Shown here one piece after another: positions 1 through 6,877 of a stretch of 11,983 nt of DNA. Where the stretch lies: assembly GCA_947442095.1 (NCBI GenBank), contig CANEVG010000068.1, forward strand, positions 1-11,983, in the 5' to 3' direction. A program made the translations under genes and the position numbers. The notes below the pieces were generated by a model, which saw only the letters and a program-made list of their open reading frames with translations, did no database searches and was not told the origin of the DNA. Origin of the DNA: Sphingomonadaceae bacterium (GTDB lineage: Bacteria; Pseudomonadota; Alphaproteobacteria; Sphingomonadales; Sphingomonadaceae). Numbering within the stretch: position 1 is the stretch's first letter; each line of letters opens with the position of its first letter.

Positions 1-390
1 ATGCCCGCCGTGGGCAAGACCCCTTCCATGCTCGCCGAAGACATCAAGCTCCAGCTTTCACAGTTTATCCAGGAGCCGATCGTCTCGGTCATCGTCAACA
101 AGTTTTCCGGCACGTTTAGCCAGCAGGTGCGCATCGTTGGTGCCACCGGCAAGCCTGCTTCGATCCCCTACCGCGCCAACATGACCCTGCTCGATGCGAT
201 GATCGCGGTCGGGGGCCTTTCCGAATTTGCCGCAGGCAACAAGGCAAGGTTGATTCGCTTCGACAAGCAGATCGGCAAGCAGAAGGAATATGGGGTGCGC
301 ATCGGCGATCTGCTGCGCAAGGGCGATACCCGCGCCAATGTCATGCTGATGCCCGGCGATGTGATCATCATTCCGGAAAGCACCTTTTGA
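1..390 (+). CDS. Polysaccharide export outer-membrane protein (Wza/EpsE-like, XrtA-associated), 3' part
   Basis: This is the C-terminal 129 residues of a polysaccharide biosynthesis/export protein that forms or lines the outer-membrane exit for a secreted polysaccharide. The first visible residues (PAVGKTPSMLAEDIKLQL) match the end of the periplasmic Poly_export domain. Next comes a SLBB-like segment at residues 41-75, with VRIVGATGKPASIPYRANMT followed by LLDAMIAVGGL. The end, MLMPGDVIIIPESTF, is the usual closing motif of the family. Related proteins are about 200 residues or longer and begin with a lipoprotein or export signal. None is visible, so the ATG at position 1 is almost certainly an internal methionine and the gene is cut by the window edge. 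The next gene, 40 bases downstream, is the chain-length determinant, the usual partner. The family call is secure; the assignment to the XrtA subgroup rests on the neighbours. Confidence 0.88.
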   Translation: MPAVGKTPSMLAEDIKLQLSQFIQEPIVSVIVNKFSGTFSQQVRIVGATGKPASIPYRANMTLLDAMIAVGGLSEFAAGNKARLIRFDKQIGKQKEYGVRIGDLLRKGDTRANVMLMPGDVIIIPESTF

Positions 391-434
391 TGGCGCGGCT
401 GTTTCTCTCAGCCTGTTCGGTGCTCGCGGCATGA
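390..434 (+). CDS. Candidate 14-codon mini-ORF bridging the export and chain-length genes
   Basis: An ATG at 390 overlaps the stop codon of the export gene (TGATG), and its frame (MARLFLSACSVLAA) stops at 432-434, overlapping the ATG of the chain-length gene at 431 (ATGA). A GGAAAG at 375-380 sits nine bases before this ATG and could serve as a ribosome binding site. The 40 bases before 431 show no such motif. It may act only as a translational coupler that carries ribosomes to the next start. It may equally be chance, since a 45-base open frame is easy to get in GC-rich DNA. No function is claimed for the peptide. Confidence 0.25.
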   Translation: MARLFLSACSVLAA

Positions 435-1948
435 CCAGCATTTATGAAGAAGTGCGCATCGCGCTCTACGGCATCTGGAACCGCCGCTGGCTGGCGCTCG
501 CCGCCGCGTGGCTGGTATGCCTAATCGGCTGGCTGGTTGTCGCCACCGTGCCCAACACCTACGAATCCAAGGCGCGTATTTTCGTCCAGATCGACGATGT
601 GCTTTCCGAGCAGATCGGCATTGGCGGCGACCGCAAGCGTGATATCGAGCGCGTGCGCCAGACGCTGACCAGCGCGGTCAATCTCGAGAAGGTCGTGCGC
701 GCGACCCGGCTGGGCGACAAGGTGACCTCCGCCAAGCAGATGGAAGGCGCGGTTGCGGGCCTTGCCAAGAACATCAAGGTGGTGAGCCAGCAGGACAACC
801 TGTTTGAAATCAGCGCCTTTTCCGGCAGTGGTGGCTATACCGATGCGCAGAATGCCAAGCTTGCGCAGGATGTCGTGCAGAAGATGATCGACATCTTCCG
901 CGAGGAAAACCTCGCTGGCGGGCGCGGCGAAATGAGCGACACGCTGGCCTTCATGGACCAGCAGCTGGCCGACCGGCAGAAGGATCTGGAGGCAGCCGAG
1001 CAGAAGCGCCAAGCGTTCGAAGCCAAGAACGCCGAGATGATGCCGGGCACCGGTTCGCTGATCAACAAGATCGAGGGTGCACGCGCCGAACTGCGCGGCG
1101 TGGAATCAGATCTGCTGGCGGCGCAAAGCGCGCTGGCCTCCATCCGCGGCCAGCTTTCGGGCACGCCGCCGACCATCACGGTTCCCGGCGCACAGGGCGG
1201 CGCACGCGGTTCGCTGGCGCAGGCGCAGGCCGACCTTGGCGCGATGCGGGCCCGCGGCCTGACCGACAGCCACCCCGACGTGATCGCGCTCAAGGCGCAA
1301 GTGGCCAGCCTTTCGCGCGCGGCGGCAAGTGAGAGCGGCCCCGGAGGCATGCCCAACCCGGCCTATTCCTCGCTGCAATCGATCAAGGCGGACCGCGAGG
1401 CCAGCATGATCGCCCTGCAATCGCGCAGGTCCTCGCTGCAGGCTGAGCTCGGGCAACTGACGGGCCGCCAGTTCAGCGAACCCGGCCTTGCCGCCGAAGC
1501 GGCGCGCATCAATCGCGATTACGATGTGCTCAAGGAGCAGTACGACAAGCTGCTCCGCGACCGGGAGCAACTGCGCCTGCGCGGTCAGGTGGAAACCGAA
1601 CGCAATGCGGTGAAGTTCGAAGTGATCGATCCGCCGACAACCCCGCGCAGCCCCGCTGCACCGGATCGGCCGATCCTGCTGTTCCTCGTGCTGATCGTGG
1701 GCGTGGGCGCGGGCTGCGGCCTGGCTTTCGGCGTCGGCCAGCTGCGCTCGGCCTATTCCACCACCGGCCAGCTCGAACGGGCAACCGGCATGCAGGTGAT
1801 CGGATCGGTCTCGCTGACCATGACCCGGCGTGCCCGCACGCAATACTGGCGCCATCTCAAGTGGTTCGCCGGCGGGATTGCCAGCCTCGTCCTTGTCCTC
1901 GGGGTGCTGCTCGTGGTCGAATTCATGAAACGCGGCATGGTCGCCTGA
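431..1948 (+). CDS. XrtA-system polysaccharide chain-length determinant (Wzz/GNVR-like)
   Basis: This inner-membrane co-polymerase is expected to set polymer length and work with the tyrosine kinase encoded next. The 505-residue protein has a Wzz-type N-terminus with a first membrane helix at about residues 20-40, followed by PNTYESKARIFVQID. A long helical, Gln/Glu/Arg-rich periplasmic part covers about 160-395, with SHPDV at 280-284 and DYDVLKEQYDKLLRDREQ at 363-380, both typical of the family. The proline-rich VIDPPTTPRSPAAPDRP leads into a second helix at about 415-437. A third hydrophobic stretch at about 479-497 follows a basic segment, so the C-terminus would change sides relative to a two-helix Wzz. 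No kinase domain is attached; it is the separate gene 16 bases downstream. No clear ribosome binding site precedes 431, but the N-terminus fits the family. Length agrees with the XrtA-associated family (about 500). Confidence 0.93.
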   Translation: MTSIYEEVRIALYGIWNRRWLALAAAWLVCLIGWLVVATVPNTYESKARIFVQIDDVLSEQIGIGGDRKRDIERVRQTLTSAVNLEKVVRATRLGDKVTSAKQMEGAVAGLAKNIKVVSQQDNLFEISAFSGSGGYTDAQNAKLAQDVVQKMIDIFREENLAGGRGEMSDTLAFMDQQLADRQKDLEAAEQKRQAFEAKNAEMMPGTGSLINKIEGARAELRGVESDLLAAQSALASIRGQLSGTPPTITVPGAQGGARGSLAQAQADLGAMRARGLTDSHPDVIALKAQVASLSRAAASESGPGGMPNPAYSSLQSIKADREASMIALQSRRSSLQAELGQLTGRQFSEPGLAAEAARINRDYDVLKEQYDKLLRDREQLRLRGQVETERNAVKFEVIDPPTTPRSPAAPDRPILLFLVLIVGVGAGCGLAFGVGQLRSAYSTTGQLERATGMQVIGSVSLTMTRRARTQYWRHLKWFAGGIASLVLVLGVLLVVEFMKRGMVA

Positions 1949-1953
1949 GGGAG
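1947..1953 (+). promoter_or_regulatory. Ribosome binding site for the tyrosine autokinase gene
   Basis: GAGGGAG overlaps the stop codon of the chain-length gene and lies 11 bases before the ATG at 1965. A second ATG at 1957 is only three bases away and would give just M-R-S before a stop that overlaps the 1965 start. The 1965 start is therefore preferred. Confidence 0.55.
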
Positions 1954-1964
1954 CGCATGAGATC

Positions 1965-2939
1965 ATGACCGAACAGACCAAGATCCCCGTGCCCGGCAAG
2001 AACGCCGAAGTCTCCCGATCGCGCTCGCTGATCGAGCGCGCGGCGGGTACGTTTGACTTGCGCGGCTTTCAGGCGCCAGCCATTCCTGCAGCGGCGGCTG
2101 CGCCGCCCATTTCGGCCCCTTCGCGCGTGGTGCATCCGGTTCCTGCCACCGCTTTTGCCACTGGGCCAGCGTTCGAGGCCACGCCCGCGCGCCAGGCTTT
2201 CCGGGGTAGCTTCCACACCATTGATCGCCGGCACCTTCGTGAGCAGTGTCTGATCGAGCCTGAAGGGCCGGTCACCGGGCTGCTCGAAGAGTTCCGCATC
2301 GTGAAGCGTCAGCTGCTGCTGACCGCCGCCGAATCGCGTGCCGGGCGCGGCAGCCCACATGGCGAGCGCATCCTGATCTGTTCGGCGCATCCGGGTGAGG
2401 GCAAGACCTTCTGCGCGGTCAATCTCGCGCTTTCGATTGCGGCGGAGAAGGACACCGAAGTCCTGCTTGTGGATGCCGATTTCGCCAAGCCCAGCGTGCT
2501 TTCGGCACTTGGCCTGCCGGGCGGCCCCGGACTGATGGATGCGCTGGCGGACCCGCAAGTCCCGGTCGAAGATTGCATCATCGGCACCGATATTGCCGGC
2601 CTGTTCGTGCTGCCTGCGGGCAATTCGACTGGATCGGATACCGAACACCTCGCCGCAGCCCACACCCAGCAAGTGCTCGACCGCCTGACCTTCCAGGCGC
2701 CCAACCGCATCGTCATTTTCGACAGCCCCCCTGTGCTCGCTGCCTCGCCCGCCTCGGAGCTTGCCCACCATGTCGGCCAGGCGCTGATGGTGGTGCGCGC
2801 CGATCAGACCGGTGAGGCCGCACTGCGCGATGCTATCAGCATTCTTTCGGGCTGCGAGGATATCAAGCTGCTCCTCAATTGCACGCGCTTCTCACCCACC
2901 GGCCGGCGGTTCGGCTCCTACTACGGGTACAAGGAATGA
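1965..2939 (+). CDS. XrtA-associated tyrosine autokinase (BY-kinase)
   Basis: This is a cytoplasmic P-loop kinase of the CpsD/CapB/Wzc type, expected to autophosphorylate on C-terminal tyrosines and so regulate polymerisation and export. In the 324 residues, the Walker A motif HPGEGKT is at 142-148, Walker A' VLLVDADFAKPS at 166-177 and Walker B IVIFDSPP at 249-256. The C-terminus carries a short tyrosine cluster, SYYGYKE (Y319, Y320, Y322), the probable phosphorylation sites. Residues about 35-75 are a Pro/Ala-rich linker of low complexity. It has no membrane segment, so it should depend on the chain-length protein encoded just upstream as its membrane activator. The stop codon overlaps one possible start (2936) of the next gene. 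MinD/ParA-type ATPases share the fold, but the tyrosine tail and the neighbours favour the kinase. Confidence 0.93.
   Translation: MTEQTKIPVPGKNAEVSRSRSLIERAAGTFDLRGFQAPAIPAAAAAPPISAPSRVVHPVPATAFATGPAFEATPARQAFRGSFHTIDRRHLREQCLIEPEGPVTGLLEEFRIVKRQLLLTAAESRAGRGSPHGERILICSAHPGEGKTFCAVNLALSIAAEKDTEVLLVDADFAKPSVLSALGLPGGPGLMDALADPQVPVEDCIIGTDIAGLFVLPAGNSTGSDTEHLAAAHTQQVLDRLTFQAPNRIVIFDSPPVLAASPASELAHHVGQALMVVRADQTGEAALRDAISILSGCEDIKLLLNCTRFSPTGRRFGSYYGYKE
2931..2935 (+). promoter_or_regulatory. Ribosome binding site deciding the start of the outer-membrane protein gene
   Basis: AAGGA inside the last codons of the kinase gene lies six bases before the ATG at 2942, an ideal distance. It directly abuts the other in-frame ATG at 2936, which overlaps the kinase stop as ATGA. 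This favours 2942; the two choices differ by only two residues, ahead of the signal peptide. Confidence 0.55.
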
Positions 2940-2941
2940 CC

Positions 2942-4675
2942 ATGTCCCGGACATCAGCACATCTGATCCCGGCGGGCGCGCTCGCGCTCGCGTTGCTCGG
3001 CGCAGAGGCCCAAGCGCAGTCCATGCCCTACGGCGATCCTAGCGACAGCGATGCGCCCTCGATGGGCGATGGCGGCGGCTCGTCCCGCTCTTCCCGGCGC
3101 GGCGGACATAGCCTCGGCACGGCCAGCGGCGGCGCGCGCACCACGATCCGGCCTTACATCGAGCTCAACCAGAGCGTGCTTGCCCGGCTTGAACCGGTCA
3201 ATGAAGTGCTGACTTACAGCAGCGTGGCCGTTGGCGTGGACATGTCCCTCGCCGGACGCCGCACCGAGGGCGCTGTATCGGTGCGTTATGAGCGCCGCTT
3301 CGCCCTGTCAGGCGATATCGGCAGCAACGACACGATTTCGGGCCTCGCCCGGGTGCGGCACGATCTGATCCCCCGCACGTTGACAATCGAGGCCGGTGGC
3401 CTTGCCACGCGCACGCGCTTCGATGCCAGCGGCGCATCGCGGCTCATCTCTGACGAGAGCGGCGATCAAGTGGCGCAGGTCTATTCGCTCTATGCAGGGC
3501 CTGCGCTTTCGACGCATGTCGGCGAAGTGGCGGTGAAGAGCTCGTATCTCGTCGGCTACACCAAAGTGAATACACCGCGCGCGTCGGCGGCAGGCACGCA
3601 GCTTCAGCCGCAGGCCCAGGGCGATATCTTTGGCCATTCGGTGTCGCAGGCGGCGCAGGTTTCGGCAGGGATTGCGCCGGGCACCGTGCTGCCGATCGGC
3701 ATTTCGGCGAGCGGCGGCTACACCCAGGAAGACATCTCCAACCTCGACCAGCGCGTGCGTGAACTGCGCGGCGGGGTGCAGGCGACTTTGCCGGTGAACT
3801 CCAACCTCTCGCTGGTTGGTGGGGTCGGGTATCAGGACGTCAAGGTCTCCTCGCGCGATGCCGTGCGCGGGCCCAATGGCCTGCCGGTGATCGGCGACAA
3901 TGGCCGCTTCGTGACGGACAAGGCCCGGCCGCGCACGATTGCCTACGATGTCAGCGGCATCAACTGGGATGTCGGCGTGATGTGGCGGCCCAGCCGCCGT
4001 ACATCGCTGAGCGCCTTTGTCGGCCGCCGTTATGACAGCATGACCTATTACGGCTCGTTCTCCTATACGCCGAACAGCCGCAGTGCGCTCAACATCAACG
4101 TGTTCGACTCGGTCACCGGGTTCGGCTCGACAGTGGGCGATGCGGTGCGCGGATTGCCCACCGATTTCACCACGCAGCGCAATCCGTTCAGCGGCGACAT
4201 TTCAGGCTGCGCTTCAGGCGCGCAAGGCGGCGGCTGTGTCAACGGCGCGCTCGGCTCGCTCGCCTCGGCTGCCTTCCGCGGACGCGGCGTGTCTGCCAAC
4301 TACAGCCATACGGTCGGTCGCCTCGCGCTCGGACTTGGCGGTGGCTATTTCCGCCGCAACTTCATCGGCGCGCGTGGCACGGTGCTCGAAACGGCCAATG
4401 GGCAGGCGGACGAGACCTACTACGTCAACGCCGGGATTTCCGGTCCGATCGACCGGCTCTCGAGCTTCAGCGTCAATGTCTACGACAGCTGGTTCAAGTC
4501 TGGCGCCACGCCGCTCGCCGATGTCAACACGATGGGCATTAACGGCGGCATATCGCGCCAGTTTACCAACCGTCTGGTGGGCAACATCGCGGTTGGGCTC
4601 GATTCGCTCAACCGCAAGCTGGTCGATGACGAGTTGGTCGCGACCGGGCAGCTCGGCCTGCGCTACAATTTCTAA
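2942..4675 (+). CDS. XrtA/PEP-CTERM-associated outer-membrane beta-barrel protein
   Basis: The 577-residue protein has a signal peptide (hydrophobic core about 9-20, probable cleavage after AEAQAQ near residue 26). A Ser/Gly/Asp-rich linker follows at about 27-65. Then come many alternating-hydrophobicity strands rich in Gly, Ser, Tyr and Arg, ending in LGLRYNF with the terminal Phe typical of BamA-inserted barrels. This matches the outer-membrane proteins found in exosortase A polysaccharide loci, which probably help secrete or anchor the polymer; the role is inferred from position. The start at 2942 is chosen from an AAGGA six bases upstream. In-frame ATGs at 2936 and 2879 exist, but the latter would put 19 basic residues before the signal peptide and overlap the kinase by 61 bases. 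The only two cysteines are C423 and C432, in a Gly-rich presumed loop. Precise strand number cannot be given by eye. Confidence 0.85.
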   Translation: MSRTSAHLIPAGALALALLGAEAQAQSMPYGDPSDSDAPSMGDGGGSSRSSRRGGHSLGTASGGARTTIRPYIELNQSVLARLEPVNEVLTYSSVAVGVDMSLAGRRTEGAVSVRYERRFALSGDIGSNDTISGLARVRHDLIPRTLTIEAGGLATRTRFDASGASRLISDESGDQVAQVYSLYAGPALSTHVGEVAVKSSYLVGYTKVNTPRASAAGTQLQPQAQGDIFGHSVSQAAQVSAGIAPGTVLPIGISASGGYTQEDISNLDQRVRELRGGVQATLPVNSNLSLVGGVGYQDVKVSSRDAVRGPNGLPVIGDNGRFVTDKARPRTIAYDVSGINWDVGVMWRPSRRTSLSAFVGRRYDSMTYYGSFSYTPNSRSALNINVFDSVTGFGSTVGDAVRGLPTDFTTQRNPFSGDISGCASGAQGGGCVNGALGSLASAAFRGRGVSANYSHTVGRLALGLGGGYFRRNFIGARGTVLETANGQADETYYVNAGISGPIDRLSSFSVNVYDSWFKSGATPLADVNTMGINGGISRQFTNRLVGNIAVGLDSLNRKLVDDELVATGQLGLRYNF

Positions 4676-4689
4676 AGGGCACTCCCTCA

Positions 4690-5925
4690 ATGTACGATGC
4701 ATTCTACAAGCTGACCGGTCGGCCCTTCCAGCTCACGCCCGATCCGGAATTCTATTTCGAGAGCGGCACCCACCGCAAGGCGCTGTCCTATCTCGGTTAC
4801 GGCCTTGCGCAGGGCGAGGGCTTCATTGTCATCACTGGCGCGGTCGGGGCGGGCAAATCGACGCTCGCGGCACATCTGCTCGCCACGATCGACCGCCAGC
4901 GCCTGACCGCCGCACAGATCGTTACCAGCCGGCTGGACGGCGAGGAACTGGTCCACATGGCCGCGCGTGCTTTCGGGCTTGCAGCCCATGGACACGACAA
5001 GGCCAGTGCGCTCGCGCTGATCGAGGCATTTCTGCATGAGGAAGCCCGTGCTGGCCGCCGCTGCCTGCTGGTGGTCGACGAGGCGCAGAACCTCTCGGTT
5101 GAGGCGCTCGAAGAACTGCGCATGCTTTCCAACTTCCAGCTCGGGGCGCATCCCCTTCTGCAAATCCTGCTGCTCGGCCAGCCGGAGTTCCGAGATTTCC
5201 TGCAGAATTCGCCGCGGCTTGAGCAGTTGCGCCAGCGCGTGATTGCCACCCATCATCTCGAGGCGATGGAGCCGGACGAGGTTGGCCCCTATATCCTCCA
5301 CCGCCTTGCCTGCGTTGGTTGGAGCGGCAACCCGGCGTTTGACAGCCGGGTGTTTGCCGATCTCGGCACCGCGACTGGCTGCCTGCCGCGCCGGATCAAC
5401 CAGGTTGTGGGCCGTTTGCTGCTGATGGGCGCGGTCGAACAGCGCACGCGCATCGATGAGGCCATGTTGGCGGAGGTGATTGCCGATCTGGAGCGCGACG
5501 GCACCTTGGCCGACCCGGCAGAAGCTGCCCCACAGGTTTCTGCGCCGGCTTCTGGGCCGGTTGCAGCACCAACGGCGCCTCCATCTGCTGCCCCTGCGCC
5601 AGCCGCCGCACCCGCCGCTGCTGAACCCAAGGTGGTCGCTGCCGCATCCAGCCTTGCCGGATTGCATCAGGCGCTGACCGCGCATGGCGAGCAGATCACC
5701 GAACTGCAGCAGGCTGTGCTCGAACTGGCCGATATGCCTGCGTCGACCGCGGCTGCGCCGCCGGTCGATGCCAGGCTCGATACTCTTTCCGACACGCTCG
5801 GAGCGCTGCAGCAGCGCATGGTCGCGCTCGAAGCACGCAGCGCAGAGCAGGAGCAGGCGATCCGCCATGTTCTGACCATGCTGATCGAGTGGATCGAAAG
5901 CGAAGCACCCCGCCGGGCGGCCTGA
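4690..5925 (+). CDS. XrtA-associated AAA ATPase (ExeA-like) with coiled-coil C-terminal extension
   Basis: The opening MYDAFYKLTGRPFQLTPDPE is the hallmark of ExeA/GspA-like ATPases and of the XrtA-associated ATPase family. Walker A GAVGAGKST is at residues 50-58, Walker B CLLVVDEAQ at 125-133 and a sensor-1-like LLLGQPE at 160-166. RQR at 181-183 is a possible arginine finger, and a CLPRRIN sensor-2-like region lies near 231-237. The AAA domain ends near residue 270. A Pro/Ala-rich linker follows (about 275-315), then a helical, heptad-like region (about 322-400) ending in a basic tail. No signal peptide or membrane helix is seen, so it should act in the cytoplasm, perhaps supplying energy for export or assembly; the substrate is unknown. 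A weak AGGG at 4676-4679 lies ten bases before the start. The family core is about 270 residues, so the C-terminal third is an addition. Confidence 0.9.
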   Translation: MYDAFYKLTGRPFQLTPDPEFYFESGTHRKALSYLGYGLAQGEGFIVITGAVGAGKSTLAAHLLATIDRQRLTAAQIVTSRLDGEELVHMAARAFGLAAHGHDKASALALIEAFLHEEARAGRRCLLVVDEAQNLSVEALEELRMLSNFQLGAHPLLQILLLGQPEFRDFLQNSPRLEQLRQRVIATHHLEAMEPDEVGPYILHRLACVGWSGNPAFDSRVFADLGTATGCLPRRINQVVGRLLLMGAVEQRTRIDEAMLAEVIADLERDGTLADPAEAAPQVSAPASGPVAAPTAPPSAAPAPAAAPAAAEPKVVAAASSLAGLHQALTAHGEQITELQQAVLELADMPASTAAAPPVDARLDTLSDTLGALQQRMVALEARSAEQEQAIRHVLTMLIEWIESEAPRRAA

Positions 5926-5954
5926 CCCGACACTATCCGTCCCAACGCTGCCTG

Positions 5955-5960
5955 AAAGGA
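5955..5960 (+). promoter_or_regulatory. Ribosome binding site in the longest intergenic gap (5926-5971)
   Basis: AAAGGA lies 11 bases before the ATG at 5972. An ATG at 5964 is in another frame and gives only a short overlapping reading frame. The 46-base gap shows no clear hairpin with a T-run and no recognisable -35/-10 pair, so transcription probably continues through it. Confidence 0.45.
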
Positions 5961-5971
5961 CCGATGCCGCC

Positions 5972-6877
5972 ATGTCCGGCGCCAGCCCGCTTCCCCCTGT
6001 TTCCCGTCAGACGGTACTCAATGGCATGTCCGTCGATGTCGAGGACTGGTTCCAGGTCGGTGCGTTCGAACATGTGATCGCGCGCGGCGAATGGGACGGC
6101 CTTGGCCGCCGGGTTGAGGCGAACTGTGACGCGATCCTCGAGCTGTTCGTTGCGGCGGGCGTCAAGGCCACGTTTTTCACGCTGGGCTGGGTGGCGGAGC
6201 GTCATCCCGCGATGATGCGGCGCATTGCCGAAGCGGGCCACGAGATCGCCAGCCACGGCTGGGATCACAAGCGTGTGTTCACGCTGGGTGAGGCAGCATT
6301 TGCCGAGGATATTGCCCGCGCGCAGGGCGTGCTCGAACAGACCAGCGGGACGGCAGTGACCGGCTACCGCGCACCCAGTTTCTCGATCGATGCGCGCACG
6401 CCCTGGGCGCACGAGGTGCTGGCGCGGCACGGTTATGCCTATTCTTCCAGCGTCGCCCCGATCGTGCACGATCACTATGGCTGGCGGGAGGCCCCGCGCT
6501 TTGCGTTCCGGCCTGTATCCGGCTCCAGCCTGATCGAAGTGCCCGTGACAACCGCCGAAGTGGCCGGACGGCGTATGGCGGCAGGTGGGGGCGGTTTTTT
6601 CCGGCTGCTACCCTATGCGCTCTCGCGCTGGGCGGTAGAGCGCGTGAATCTGCGCGATGGGCGCCCTGCGGTGTTCTATTTCCACCCGTGGGAGATCGAC
6701 CCCGATCAGCCGCGCCGCGCCGATGCGCCGCTGCGCTCGCGCTTTCGGCACTATACCAATCTGGGCGCCATGGCCGGCAAGTTGCAGCGCCTGCTGGGCG
6801 CGTTTAGCTGGGGCCGCATGGACGCTGTCGTGGCTGCAGAGGCCGCCCGGCTCGGCGCCGAAGGCATTGCGGCATGA
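5972..6877 (+). CDS. Polysaccharide deacetylase, XrtA/PEP-CTERM locus type (NodB fold, DUF3473)
   Basis: This carbohydrate esterase 4 enzyme is predicted to remove N- or O-acetyl groups from the locus polysaccharide or its precursor. In 301 residues the NodB motifs are intact: motif 1 VDVEDWF at 21-27 (D22, D25), ATFFTLGWVAERHP at 66-79, metal-binding SHGWDH at 94-99 (H95, H99), RAPSFS at 133-138, and FYFHPWEIDP at 235-244 with the catalytic-base-type His238. GGGGFFRLLPY at 205-215 belongs to the C-terminal DUF3473 part found in PEP-CTERM loci. There is no signal peptide, so it is cytoplasmic or exported unconventionally, and the substrate may be a lipid-linked or nucleotide-linked precursor. 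M19 (6026) is an alternative start, as many relatives begin just before VDVEDWF. The stop overlaps the start of the next gene by four bases. Confidence 0.92.
   Translation: MSGASPLPPVSRQTVLNGMSVDVEDWFQVGAFEHVIARGEWDGLGRRVEANCDAILELFVAAGVKATFFTLGWVAERHPAMMRRIAEAGHEIASHGWDHKRVFTLGEAAFAEDIARAQGVLEQTSGTAVTGYRAPSFSIDARTPWAHEVLARHGYAYSSSVAPIVHDHYGWREAPRFAFRPVSGSSLIEVPVTTAEVAGRRMAAGGGGFFRLLPYALSRWAVERVNLRDGRPAVFYFHPWEIDPDQPRRADAPLRSRFRHYTNLGAMAGKLQRLLGAFSWGRMDAVVAAEAARLGAEGIAA

Noticed and set aside
2879..2941. Earlier in-frame start for the outer-membrane protein gene
   Set aside because: It would place about 20 extra residues, several of them basic, before a normal signal peptide and overlap the kinase gene. 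A good AAGGA supports 2942 instead.
4083..5039. 318-codon plus-strand frame crossing the end of the barrel protein gene and the start of the ATPase gene
   Set aside because: It is out of frame with two convincing genes and reads as Ser/Arg/Pro-rich sequence without domains.
5926..5971. Possible internal promoter or terminator in the largest gap
   Set aside because: No stem-loop followed by a T-run and no credible -35/-10 pair could be seen in 46 bases; only a ribosome binding site is supported.
4687..5973. 428-codon open frame on the minus strand opposite the AAA ATPase gene
   Set aside because: Its translation is low in recognisable motifs and rich in Arg, Gln and His, as expected for the reverse of a GC-rich gene. 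The plus strand carries clear Walker motifs in the same place.
6595..6601. T TTT TTC heptamer in frame within the deacetylase gene, matching a -1 frameshift slippery site
   Set aside because: It encodes the conserved GGGGFF segment of the family, no downstream hairpin or pseudoknot is apparent, and the normal frame continues through all later motifs. It may be a replication slippage hotspot but not a programmed site.
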